Below are positions 54,030 to 61,454 of a stretch of DNA of 64,000 nt, piece by piece (position 1 is the stretch's first letter; each line of letters begins with the position of its first letter). The position numbers and the translations under genes are program-made. The stretch comes from CAVQBC01 sp963848415 (GTDB lineage Bacteria; Actinomycetota; Thermoleophilia; Solirubrobacterales; Solirubrobacteraceae). The stretch lies in assembly GCA_963848415.1 (NCBI GenBank), contig CAWKDN010000001.1, forward strand, positions 2,852,001 through 2,916,000, written 5' to 3'. The notes beneath the pieces were generated by a model that saw only the letters and a list, made by a program, of their open reading frames with translations, was not told where the DNA came from and did no database searches.

Positions 54030-55088
54030 ATGGAAGCCGCCAGCGTTCCCTCCACTAGACCGGCCACCGGGCAGCGCGTTCGCGATGCCATCGGCAAGTA
54101 CGGGCTGATCATCGTCCTGCTGGCCCTGCCGGTGTTCTTCGCCGTCCAGGACCTCTCAGAGCAGGGCAACCTGGCCCGGATGGGCCAGAACCTCGTCGCC
54201 GGCGTGTCCAACGGCTCCATCTGGGCGCTGGTGGCGATCGGCTACACGCTCGTCTACGGCATCGTCGAGCTGATCAACTTCGCCCACGGCGAGGTGTTCA
54301 TGATCGGCTCGTTCATCTCGGCCGCCGTCTTCACGACGCTCGGGCTGACGACCGACACGTCGATCCCCCTGCTCGCCATCGGCCTGGTCGGGGCGCTGGT
54401 GGTCGCGATGCTCGGCTCCGGCATCCTGAACTCGATGATCGAGCGGGTGGCCTACCGGCCACTGCGCTCGGCGCCCAAGCTTGCGCCGCTGATCACCGCG
54501 GTCGGCTTCTCCTTCATCCTGCAGAACGTCGGCCTGCTGTGGCGCGGCGGCTCGCAGGAGGGCATCACCGACCTCATCCAGTCCCAGAAAGAGGTCTTCA
54601 GCATCGTCGGCGTGTCGATCACCAACGGCGACCTGCTGGCCGTCTTCGTGACGATCCCGCTGCTGATCGGCATGACCGCCTTCATCGCCCGCAGCCGCCT
54701 GGGCAAGGCGATGCGCGCCACCGCGCAGGATCCCGAGGCCGCGCGGCTGATGGGCATCAACGTCGACACCACGATCTCGGTGACGTTCCTGCTCGGCGGC
54801 ATGCTGGCGGGCGCCGCGGGCCTCATCTACGCGCTCTATCAGACGACGATCTGGTACTTCCAGGGCTTCACCGCCGGGCTCATCGCCTTCACCGCGGCGG
54901 TCATGGGCGGCATCGGCAACATCCGCGGGGCGGTGCTGGGCGGGCTGATCATCGGCTTCATCCAGCAGCTCTCCGACAACCGGATCGGCTCGGAGTGGAC
55001 GCCGGCGATCGTCTTCGCCTACCTCGTGCTGATCATGGTCTTCAAGCCGTCGGGCCTGCTCGGCGAGCAGACGAGGGAGGCCGGATGA
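54030..55088 (+). CDS. livH: Branched-chain amino acid ABC transporter permease (LivH type)
   Basis: Inner-membrane permease subunit, 352 residues with about eight hydrophobic segments. The family motif GSIWALVAIGYTLVYGIVEL, INFAHGEVFMIGSF, and the ABC-interaction loop with AMRATAQDPEAARLMGI are visible. The ATG at 54030 is followed by a short basic N-terminus. It overlaps livM by 4 bases (ATGA). Co-transcription with the binding-protein gene upstream and the livMGF genes downstream is likely. Confidence 0.94.
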   Translation: MEAASVPSTRPATGQRVRDAIGKYGLIIVLLALPVFFAVQDLSEQGNLARMGQNLVAGVSNGSIWALVAIGYTLVYGIVELINFAHGEVFMIGSFISAAVFTTLGLTTDTSIPLLAIGLVGALVVAMLGSGILNSMIERVAYRPLRSAPKLAPLITAVGFSFILQNVGLLWRGGSQEGITDLIQSQKEVFSIVGVSITNGDLLAVFVTIPLLIGMTAFIARSRLGKAMRATAQDPEAARLMGINVDTTISVTFLLGGMLAGAAGLIYALYQTTIWYFQGFTAGLIAFTAAVMGGIGNIRGAVLGGLIIGFIQQLSDNRIGSEWTPAIVFAYLVLIMVFKPSGLLGEQTREAG

Positions 55089-56296
55089 GCACCGCCACGC
55101 AAGTCCCGGCCGACGAGGAGCGCCCGTCGCGCCGGCGCCTGCCGCGGATGCCCCAGCTGCCCAAGTGGGCCAACTGGGCCGTCGCGGCCGGGGCGCTGCT
55201 GCTCGCCGCGCTGCTGCCGTTCTTCTATCCGAGCGGCAGCCCGTTCATCGAGGACTGCGTGCTGGCGCTGGCCTACGTCGTGATGGCCCTCGGGCTGAAC
55301 ATCATCGTCGGCTTCGCCGGCCTGCTGGACCTCGGCTACGTGGCCTTCTTCGCGATCGGCGCCTACACGATCGGCTGGTTCGGCTCGGGCTTCTTCGCCG
55401 ACGCCGGCCCGAACGGCGAGGGCATCCATGTCCTCGTCTCGGGCCAGGCCGCCCAGCTGCCCGGCATCCACCTGAACTTCGTGCTCGTGCTGATCATCGC
55501 GGTGATCTTCACCACGATCGCCGGCATGCTGATCGGCCTGCCGACGCTGCGATTGCGCGGGGACTACATCGCGATCGTCACGCTCGCCTTCGGCGAGATC
55601 ATCGGCCGGATCGCGGTCAACGGCGACGAGCTGACGATCAACGGCCAGCCGCTGACCGCCGGGCGCCAGGGCATCACCCCCGTCGACAAGATCGACCTCC
55701 CGTTCGCGGAGCCGTTCAAGTCGCTCGACCTCAGACCCTGGTACTGGGTGGCGCTCTTCCTCGTCGCGGTCGTGCTGTTCGTGAACTTCCGCCTGCGCGA
55801 CTCGCGCCTCGGCCGGGCGTGGATCGCCCTGCGCGAGGACGAGGTCGCGGCGGTGAGCATGGGCGTGCCGGCCGTGAAGACCAAGCTGCTGGCCTACGGC
55901 ACCGGCGCCGCCTTCGGCGGCATCTCCGGGGCGTTCCTCGGCTCCTACCTCAACACGGTCAACGCCGATCAGTTCCAGTTCGCGTTCTCCATCTTCGTGC
56001 TGGCGATGGTGATCCTGGGCGGCCTGGGCAGCATCTGGGGCGTCGTGATCGGCGCGATCGCGCTGTCGTTCATCAACAACCGGCTGATACCCGACGTGCT
56101 CAACGGCGTGCCGCAGTCGCTGGGGCTGGACTTCGACCTCACCCAGCTCTCGTTCGGCATCTTCGGTTTCCTGCTCGTGATCATGATGATCCTGCGTCCC
56201 GAGGGCCTGCTGCCCGAACGCCGTCGCCAGATCGAGCTGCGCGAGGCCGACGTCGTGGGCGAAGAGACCTCCCTGAGCGGCGGTCGCAGCACATGA
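55085..56296 (+). CDS. livM: Branched-chain amino acid ABC transporter permease (LivM type)
   Basis: Second permease subunit, 403 residues with about nine or ten hydrophobic segments after a basic, Pro-rich N-terminus (residues 1-30). The motif GLNIIVGFAGLLDLGYVAFF, the loop LRLRGDYIAIVTLAFGEI and the EAA-like ALREDEVAAVSMGV are typical. It ends in a charged cytoplasmic tail. The stop overlaps the livG start by 4 bases. Confidence 0.94.
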   Translation: MSTATQVPADEERPSRRRLPRMPQLPKWANWAVAAGALLLAALLPFFYPSGSPFIEDCVLALAYVVMALGLNIIVGFAGLLDLGYVAFFAIGAYTIGWFGSGFFADAGPNGEGIHVLVSGQAAQLPGIHLNFVLVLIIAVIFTTIAGMLIGLPTLRLRGDYIAIVTLAFGEIIGRIAVNGDELTINGQPLTAGRQGITPVDKIDLPFAEPFKSLDLRPWYWVALFLVAVVLFVNFRLRDSRLGRAWIALREDEVAAVSMGVPAVKTKLLAYGTGAAFGGISGAFLGSYLNTVNADQFQFAFSIFVLAMVILGGLGSIWGVVIGAIALSFINNRLIPDVLNGVPQSLGLDFDLTQLSFGIFGFLLVIMMILRPEGLLPERRRQIELREADVVGEETSLSGGRST

Positions 56297-57129
56297 GCGA
56301 GGCCGCCACCCGGTCCCCGGCCCCCGAGCCCGCCGCCGAGCCGGACAACGGCGCCAAGCTGCTCGAGGCCACGAGCATCACCAAGCAGTTCGGCGGCCTG
56401 ACGGCCGTCAGCGACGTGAACTTCTCGATCCCCGAGAAGGCGATCGTCTCGATCATCGGGCCCAACGGCGCGGGCAAGACGACCTTCTTCAACATGCTCA
56501 CGGGCTTCTACCGGCCGACCGTCGGGCGGATCGACTTCCAGGGCAAGAACATCACCCGCGGGCGGCCGGACAAGATCATGAAGCTGGGCATCGCGCGCAC
56601 GTTCCAGAACATCCGCCTGTTCGCGACGATGTCGGCCGTCGAGAACGTGATGGTCGGCCAGCACTGTCGCATGAAGGGCGGGCTGTTCGGCTCGATCTTC
56701 TACTTCCCTGTGGTCAAGGAGGAGCAGGCGGTGCGGGCCAAGGCGCACGAGATGCTCGAGTACGTCGGGCTGCGGCCCGGCCTGCACGACCAGCTGGCCA
56801 TCAACCTCGCCTACGGCGACCAGCGCCGGGTCGAGATCGCCCGGGCGCTGGCGTCGGACCCGACGCTGCTGCTGCTCGACGAGCCGACGGCCGGCATGAA
56901 CCCGCAGGAGTCCGCCCAGCTGACCGACTTCATGCGCCAGCTGCGCGACGACCGCGGGCTGACCATCCTGTTGATCGAGCACGACATGAAGGTCGTCATG
57001 GGCGTCTCGGAGTACGTCACCGTGCTCGACCACGGGGAGAAGATCTCCGAGGGCCTGCCCCAGGAGGTGCGCCAGGACCCGCGCGTCATCGAGGCGTACC
57101 TCGGCAAGCAGGCCTCGGAGGAGGGATAG
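56293..57129 (+). CDS. livG: Branched-chain amino acid ABC transporter ATP-binding protein (LivG type)
   Basis: ABC ATPase, 278 residues. Walker A GPNGAGKTTFFN is near residue 57, the signature reads LAYGDQRRVEIARAL, Walker B LLLLDEPTAGMNP and the switch His is in LIEHDMKVV. The C-terminal FGxG-type tail of LivG is replaced by a short LGKQASEEG. The first 25 residues are Pro/Ala-rich and not conserved. The ATG overlaps the livM stop. Confidence 0.94.
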   Translation: MSEAATRSPAPEPAAEPDNGAKLLEATSITKQFGGLTAVSDVNFSIPEKAIVSIIGPNGAGKTTFFNMLTGFYRPTVGRIDFQGKNITRGRPDKIMKLGIARTFQNIRLFATMSAVENVMVGQHCRMKGGLFGSIFYFPVVKEEQAVRAKAHEMLEYVGLRPGLHDQLAINLAYGDQRRVEIARALASDPTLLLLDEPTAGMNPQESAQLTDFMRQLRDDRGLTILLIEHDMKVVMGVSEYVTVLDHGEKISEGLPQEVRQDPRVIEAYLGKQASEEG

Positions 57130-57133
57130 CGCC

Positions 57134-57844
57134 ATGGCCTTCCTCGACGTCACCGAGATCCAGACGTACTACGGCAACATCCAGGCGCTCAAGGGCATCT
57201 CGCTCACGGTCGACGAGGGCGAGTGCGTCACGCTGATCGGCTCCAACGGCGCCGGCAAGTCGACCACGCTGCGCTCGATCTCCGGGCTCACCCCGCCGCG
57301 GCACGGCTCGATCGTCTTCGACGGCAAGGAGATCTCCCAGCTCCCGGCCCAGGAGATCGTCCGCCAGGGGATCTGCCAGTCGCCCGAGGGCCGGCGCTGC
57401 TTCCAGCGTATGACCGTCCGCGAGAACCTCGAGCTCGGCGCCTACCTGCGGCGCGACACGAGCAAGATCGGCTCGGACCTCCAGCGCGTCTTCGAGCTCT
57501 TCCCGCGGCTGGACGAGCGCCAGGCCCAGAAGGCGGGGACGATGTCCGGCGGCGAGCAGCAGATGCTCGCGATCGGCCGGGCGCTGATGGGCGAGCCGCG
57601 CCTGTTGCTGCTCGACGAGCCGTCGATGGGCATCGCGCCGATCCTGGTCGAGCGCATCTACGAGACGATCGCCCAGATCAACCAGCAGGGCACCACCATC
57701 CTGCTCGTGGAGCAGAACGCGAACTTCGCGCTGGAGGTCTCCAAGCGCGGCTACGTCCTGGAGACCGGTAAGGTCGTCATGACCGACGTGTCCTCGACCC
57801 TGCGTACCGACCCCGAAGTCCAGAAGGCCTACCTCGGAACATGA
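57134..57844 (+). CDS. livF: Branched-chain amino acid ABC transporter ATP-binding protein (LivF type)
   Basis: Second ABC ATPase of the transporter, 236 residues. Walker A GSNGAGKSTTLR, signature MSGGEQQMLAIGRAL, Walker B LLLLDEPSMGIAP and switch His replaced in LLVEQNANFAL (Glu-Gln, as in LivF). The ATG lies 4 bases after the livG stop. The stop overlaps the next gene by 4 bases (ATGA), so a small membrane protein belongs to the operon. Confidence 0.94.
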   Translation: MAFLDVTEIQTYYGNIQALKGISLTVDEGECVTLIGSNGAGKSTTLRSISGLTPPRHGSIVFDGKEISQLPAQEIVRQGICQSPEGRRCFQRMTVRENLELGAYLRRDTSKIGSDLQRVFELFPRLDERQAQKAGTMSGGEQQMLAIGRALMGEPRLLLLDEPSMGIAPILVERIYETIAQINQQGTTILLVEQNANFALEVSKRGYVLETGKVVMTDVSSTLRTDPEVQKAYLGT

Positions 57845-58125
57845 GCCTCTTCGCCCTCATCGGCGCCAACGCCCTGTGGCTGATGTACGCCTGGCTGCTG
57901 TCGGCGATCGTCGCCTCCTATCTGTCCGAGCGCAAGGGCTTCGGCGAGAAGGTCGGGCTGGCCTCGGGCCTGCTGCTCTTCGTCATCGGCCCCCTCATCT
58001 GGATCGTCTGGCCGCCGAAGGCCGACTCGAAGTGGAAGATGCTCGGGCCGTTCGGCCGCGGCAAGGACGCCGAGAAGCGTCCGACCGGCGAGGCCGCCGA
58101 GGCGCCGCCCGCCGAGCAGGCCTGA
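57841..58125 (+). CDS. Small membrane protein at the end of the liv operon
   Basis: A 94-residue protein with two transmembrane helices (about residues 6-26, IGANALWLMYAWLLSAIVAS, and 37-56, KVGLASGLLLFVIGPLIWIV) and a charged C-terminal tail of about 35 residues (KDAEKRPTGEAAEAPPAEQA). It overlaps livF by 4 bases, which argues for a real, co-translated gene. I recognise no family. A similar WLL-type small protein following liv genes could have a transporter-linked role, which is inference. Confidence 0.7.
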   Translation: MSLFALIGANALWLMYAWLLSAIVASYLSERKGFGEKVGLASGLLLFVIGPLIWIVWPPKADSKWKMLGPFGRGKDAEKRPTGEAAEAPPAEQA

Positions 58126-58138
58126 GCCGCCGCCCGCC

Positions 58139-58441
58139 TCAGCCGTCGCCGGTGCCCTGCCGCAGGCAAGCGGGGCGGAACCGCACGCCCGACGGCCGGT
58201 CGCAGCGCTCGGGCGGCTCGCCGGCCGACGCCACCGCGGCGTCGAGGTCGAGCAGCGGGCGCTGACCGCCGGGGGAGGAGGCCTGCGGCGTCAGCGCGCT
58301 GAACGCCGCGGCGGCCGCCGCGACGGTGACGGCGAGGCGCGCAGCCATGCGGGTCCGCCGGCGGCGTCGCTCGGACGCGGCCGAGACGGCCACGGTCAGC
58401 TCGTCGCCGAGCCGGGAGAGATCGGGCGGCAGGTCGGGCAC
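58139..58441 (-). CDS. Small single-pass membrane protein of unknown function
   Basis: A 100-residue protein from GTG 58441. A cytoplasmic-looking N-terminus (PDLPPDLSRLGDELTVAVSA, then Arg-rich RRRRRTRM) precedes one hydrophobic segment (LAVTVAAAAAAFSALT) and an external tail with two cysteines. The layout (short N-terminal domain, Arg cluster, one helix) resembles small anti-sigma-like or accessory membrane proteins, but no sigma factor is adjacent and I do not assign it. It lies 47 bases downstream of a second minus-strand membrane protein gene. Confidence 0.55.
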   Translation of the reverse strand: MPDLPPDLSRLGDELTVAVSAASERRRRRTRMAARLAVTVAAAAAAFSALTPQASSPGGQRPLLDLDAAVASAGEPPERCDRPSGVRFRPACLRQGTGDG

Positions 58442-58488
58442 GGCACCCCTGCAATGGGCCGAGCGCCGGGTTGTGTGTCAGCGGCCGG

Positions 58489-59172
58489 TCAGGCGCCGCC
58501 GCCGCACTCCGGCGGGACGGTGACCAGCGGCCGGGCGGGCAGCGCCTTCTCGCCGGGCCGCCCGGAGACCTTGCAGAACGTGAAGCGCCCGTCGGCGAAG
58601 CGCACCTGCGCGCGGTAGGGATAGCCGACGCTGCCGCCCACCGTCGCGCCGCCGGCCGGGATCGCTGCGGTCTCGGCGAGGCACGCGTAGTTGCCCAGCG
58701 GCCGGTCGGGCCGCGTCGCCGGATCGGGCGCGCGCGAGCGGGGGAACGGCTCGCACTCGACGCCGCGCACCGGCTGCTCGAGGTCACCGGAGCGCACGCG
58801 CGCGGCGGCGTCGCGCTCGATCGCGACGGCGAGCGAGCCCAGCAGCGCCTCGCGGGCCGCGAGCGTGGCGCTGGGAGACAGCCCGGCCGCGGCGGCGGGC
58901 CCGTCGCCGCGAACGGGTCGCTGCTCGGCCTTCAGCCGCGCCTCGAGCGCCGCCTCGTCGGTGGCCGCGCGCTCCGCCTCGGCCTGCGCGCGTTCCTGCT
59001 TGCCCGACTGGATCTGCGGCGCTCCGACGACGACCCCGATCGCGAAGCACAGGAGCAGGGCGCCCCCGAGCCCCGCCGCGATCCGCCGCCCGCGCGGGGA
59101 GAGCTTGCGGAACAGGAACGCGGGGATCTGCGGGAGGCTCGGGAGCGGGTCGTAGCGATCTGGGGAGGCCAC
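58489..59172 (-). CDS. Membrane-anchored protein of unknown function
   Basis: A 227-residue protein from GTG 59172. A cytoplasmic N-terminus (PDRYDPLPSLPQIPAFLFRK) leads to one transmembrane helix (about residues 34-52, GLGGALLLCFAIGVVVGAPQ), then an Ala/Glu/Arg-rich coiled-coil-like stretch (KQERAQAEAERAATDEAALE) and an external domain with three cysteines (GVECEPFP, NYACLAET, FTFCKVSGRPGEK). I know no family for it, though the layout is common in this class. It is divergent from the CGNR gene, with 34 bases between the starts. Confidence 0.7.
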   Translation of the reverse strand: MASPDRYDPLPSLPQIPAFLFRKLSPRGRRIAAGLGGALLLCFAIGVVVGAPQIQSGKQERAQAEAERAATDEAALEARLKAEQRPVRGDGPAAAAGLSPSATLAAREALLGSLAVAIERDAAARVRSGDLEQPVRGVECEPFPRSRAPDPATRPDRPLGNYACLAETAAIPAGGATVGGSVGYPYRAQVRFADGRFTFCKVSGRPGEKALPARPLVTVPPECGGGA

Positions 59173-59193
59173 GTTCCCGACGGACCTTACCAG

Positions 59194-59199
59194 TAAAGT
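59194..59199 (+). promoter_or_regulatory. Putative -10 element of the CGNR gene
   Basis: TAAAGT ends 7 bases before the ATG at 59207. Confidence 0.35.
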
Positions 59200-59206
59200 A
59201 GCTTGG

Positions 59207-59829
59207 ATGGTGAGGGCCATCCCAGCCGAGCCGCAGCCCGGCGGCCGCCCGCCGGCGCCCGGCGAGCTGGCCGTCGTGCAGGCGTTCCTGAACACCTTCT
59301 GGGACCTCGCGGGCGGCACGGGCTCCGAGACGCTGCTCACCCCGGCGGACCTCGGACGCTGGCTCGAGGCGCACGGCCTGGCCGCGGGCCCCGGCCCGGC
59401 CCCGGCCCCGGCCCTCGCCGGCCGCCGCTCGGTGCGGCCGACCTCGAACGCGCGCTCGACCTGCGCGAGGGGCTGCGCGGCCTGCTCTCCGCCAACAACG
59501 GCGAGCCGCCCGACCTCGGCCGGCAAGCGCGCCTGGACGCGGCGCTCGCCACGCTGCCCGTCCGGCTCGCGCTGTCGGCGGCCGGCGCCCGCGTCGCCGC
59601 ACCCGATCCCGCGGCAGCCGAGGCGCCGCTGGCCGAGCTCGCCGCCATCGTCGCGCGCGCGATGCCGGGAGGCGACTTCGCCCGCCTGAAGGCGTGCCCG
59701 GGACCGCACTGTGGCTGGGCGTTCTACGACCACTCCCGCAACGGCCGCGGCCGCTGGTGCTCGATGTCGATCTGCGGGAGCCGGGTCAAGGCCCGCACCC
59801 ACTACCGCCGCACCCGCGGGACGGGCTAG
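59207..59829 (+). pseudogene. CGNR zinc-finger regulator, frameshifted
   Basis: ABATE/CGNR family, probable stress regulators. The N-terminal half (AVVQAFLNTFWDLAGGTGSE, TPADLGRWLEAHGLAAG) reads in one frame; the C-terminal half (DLERALDLREGLRGLLSANN to HYRRTRGTG) reads in another. The switch lies in a (CCGGCC)-like tract at about 59388-59420, consistent with loss of one base by slippage. The zinc finger is CPGPHCGWAFYDHSRNGRGR followed by WCSMSICGSR, with CGSR in place of CGNR. It is a pseudogene, a phase-variable gene or a sequencing error; the sequence alone cannot say which. Confidence 0.8.
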
Positions 59830-59832
59830 CGT
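59827..59832 (+). promoter_or_regulatory. Putative -10 element of the VOC gene
   Basis: TAGCGT, overlapping the stop codon of the CGNR gene, ends 6 bases before the ATG at 59839. Confidence 0.35.
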
Positions 59833-59838
59833 ACGCCG

Positions 59839-60234
59839 ATGATCGCCGGCATCCACACGCTGCTCTACGCCGAGGACGCGGCCGCAGCCCGCGCCTTCTT
59901 CCGCGACGTGCTCGAGCTCGACGCCGTCGACGAGGGGGACGGCTGGCTGTACTTCGCCCTCCCGCCCGCCGAGCTCGCCTGCCATCCGGGCGCCGGCATG
60001 ATCGCCGGGCGCGAGCTCGGCCGCACGGAGCTCTTCCTCATGTGCGAGGACGTCGAGGCGACGCGCGCCCGGCTTGAGGCCAAGGGCGTCGAGTTCGTGA
60101 CGCCGGTCGAGGACGAGGGCTGGGGGCTGATGACGCGGCTGAAGGTCCCCGGCTACGGGGAGCTCGGGCTCTACCAGCCGCGGCACGTGAGCCCGTTGCC
60201 CGCGTTCCGGGCCGAAGGTCAACCCCGCCAGTAA
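59839..60234 (+). CDS. VOC-family (glyoxalase/bleomycin-resistance-like) protein
   Basis: Small vicinal-oxygen-chelate protein, 131 residues. Features are HTLLYAEDAAAARAFFRDVL, the AELACHPGAG metal-type segment and GYGELGLYQPRHVSP near the end, where Glu and Tyr are in usual positions. Family members range from glyoxalases to antibiotic-binding proteins, so the substrate is unknown. The final residues (AFRAEGQPRQ) and the stop lie inside the second copy of the repeat element (from about 60211), so the element supplies the present C-terminus. Confidence 0.8.
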   Translation: MIAGIHTLLYAEDAAAARAFFRDVLELDAVDEGDGWLYFALPPAELACHPGAGMIAGRELGRTELFLMCEDVEATRARLEAKGVEFVTPVEDEGWGLMTRLKVPGYGELGLYQPRHVSPLPAFRAEGQPRQ

Positions 60235-60435
60235 CGGAGTCGGGCCGACCGGTGGCGGTCGGCCCGCGTGTGAGCGGCAACGCGCCATCCGCGTCGACCG
60301 GGAGACTTGGGCACGTATGCCATGCCGTTCTCGTCCCGCTCGACCAGAACGAGCGCCAACGCGCCACAGCAGCGCAGGCAGCACGCCTACCCGGCCGGAA
60401 CCCCTACCCCCTTACTGCTGGCTGGTGTTCGACAC
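60211..60435. mobile_element. MITE-like non-coding element, copy 2
   Basis: Related to the element at 39578-39825 in the same orientation. A block at 60272-60367 aligns with 39627-39722 of copy 1 with about 78 of 96 bases identical by hand count, including an identical ATGCCGTTCTCGTCCCG. The ends are weaker: GCCAGTAACGG at the left and CCCCCTTACTGCTGGC at the right, an imperfect inverted pair resembling the copy-1 ends. The long palindrome of copy 1 is missing. It fills the gap between the VOC and TIGR01777 genes and runs into the VOC 3' end. Confidence 0.55.
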
Positions 60436-60444
60436 GCCACGGCA

Positions 60445-61347
60445 TCAGCCCATCGCCACCTTCAACGCCTCATCCAGCCGCGGGTGCGCGTACTCGTAGC
60501 CCAGCGCTCGCGTGCGCTCGGGGATCGCCCGCTGGCCGTTGATGACCAGGTCGGCCATGTCGCCGTAGAGCAGCTTGACGGCCGGGCCGGGGATGGGGGC
60601 GAAGGCCGGGCGGTGCAGAGCCTTGCCGAGCGCCTTGGAGAACGCCGCGTTGGTGACCGGCTCGGGCGCCGTCCCGTTGACCGGCTCAGACCAGCTCGGG
60701 TCGGCGAGCGCCTTGAGGTAGATGCCGACGACGTCCTCGACGCCGATCCAGGACAGGTACTGCTTGCCGCCCGCCACGGGGCCGCCGACGCCGAGCTTGA
60801 AGAACGGGAGCATGGTCTTCAGCGCGCCGCCGTCCGCGTCGAGCACGACGCCGGTGCGCACGCAGACGACACGGACGCCGACCTCCTCCGCGGCGCGCGC
60901 CTCGCGCTCCCAGGCGATGCAGACCTCGGCGAGGAAGTTGCTGCCCGGCGGGGTGCCCTCGGTGACGATCTCGTCCCCGTGGGGACCGTAGTAGTCCACG
61001 CCGGACGCCGAGATCAGCGCGCCGGGGCGCGGATCGGCGTCGCGCAGGCCGGCGACCAGGTTGCGGGTCCCCGCCTCGCGCGAGCTGAGGATCTTGCCCT
61101 TGACCTCGTCGTTCCAGCGCTGGGCGATCGGCTCGCCGGCGAGGTGCAGCACGGCGTCGCGCCCCGCCAGCCCGGCGACCGGTGCAGCCCCCTGCTCGGG
61201 GTCCCAGCCGTGCGCCTGGACGCCGAGCTGCGCGCGGGCGCGCTCGGGCGAGCGGGAGAGCACGGTGACCTCGTCGCCCTGCGCCTTGAGGCGCTCGATC
61301 ACCTTCGTCCCGATCATCCCGGTCGCCCCCGTCACCGTCACCCGCAT
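60445..61347 (-). CDS. TIGR01777 family NAD-dependent epimerase/dehydratase-like protein
   Basis: Extended-SDR-fold protein of the TIGR01777 (YfcH/SulA-like) family, 300 residues. Motifs: TGATGMIGTKVIERLKAQGD at the N-terminus, HLAGEPIAQRWNDEVKGKIL, ISASGVDYYGPHGDE and a C-terminal DUF1731-like part (FAPIPGPAVKLLYGDMADLV, INGQRAIPERTRALGYEYAH). The catalytic Tyr/Lys pair is not in the classical form. The ATG at 61347 is clear. Substrate is unknown. It is convergent with the VOC gene across the repeat element and divergent from polA. Confidence 0.9.
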   Translation of the reverse strand: MRVTVTGATGMIGTKVIERLKAQGDEVTVLSRSPERARAQLGVQAHGWDPEQGAAPVAGLAGRDAVLHLAGEPIAQRWNDEVKGKILSSREAGTRNLVAGLRDADPRPGALISASGVDYYGPHGDEIVTEGTPPGSNFLAEVCIAWEREARAAEEVGVRVVCVRTGVVLDADGGALKTMLPFFKLGVGGPVAGGKQYLSWIGVEDVVGIYLKALADPSWSEPVNGTAPEPVTNAAFSKALGKALHRPAFAPIPGPAVKLLYGDMADLVINGQRAIPERTRALGYEYAHPRLDEALKVAMG

Positions 61348-61440
61348 GCGCTGCCTCCTCGTCGCCGAACGTCGTCGGGGAAGGTACGGGAGCGCATGCG
61401 CGCCCGCTCATCGAGCGACCGCGGTTTCCGCTCGCGTGGA

Positions 61441-61446
61441 TAGGCT
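61441..61446 (+). promoter_or_regulatory. Putative -10 element of polA
   Basis: TAGGCT ends 8 bases before the polA ATG; a CAGGAGGG Shine-Dalgarno sits in that gap, so it is less likely to be leaderless than the others. Confidence 0.3.
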
Positions 61447-61454
61447 CAGGAGGG

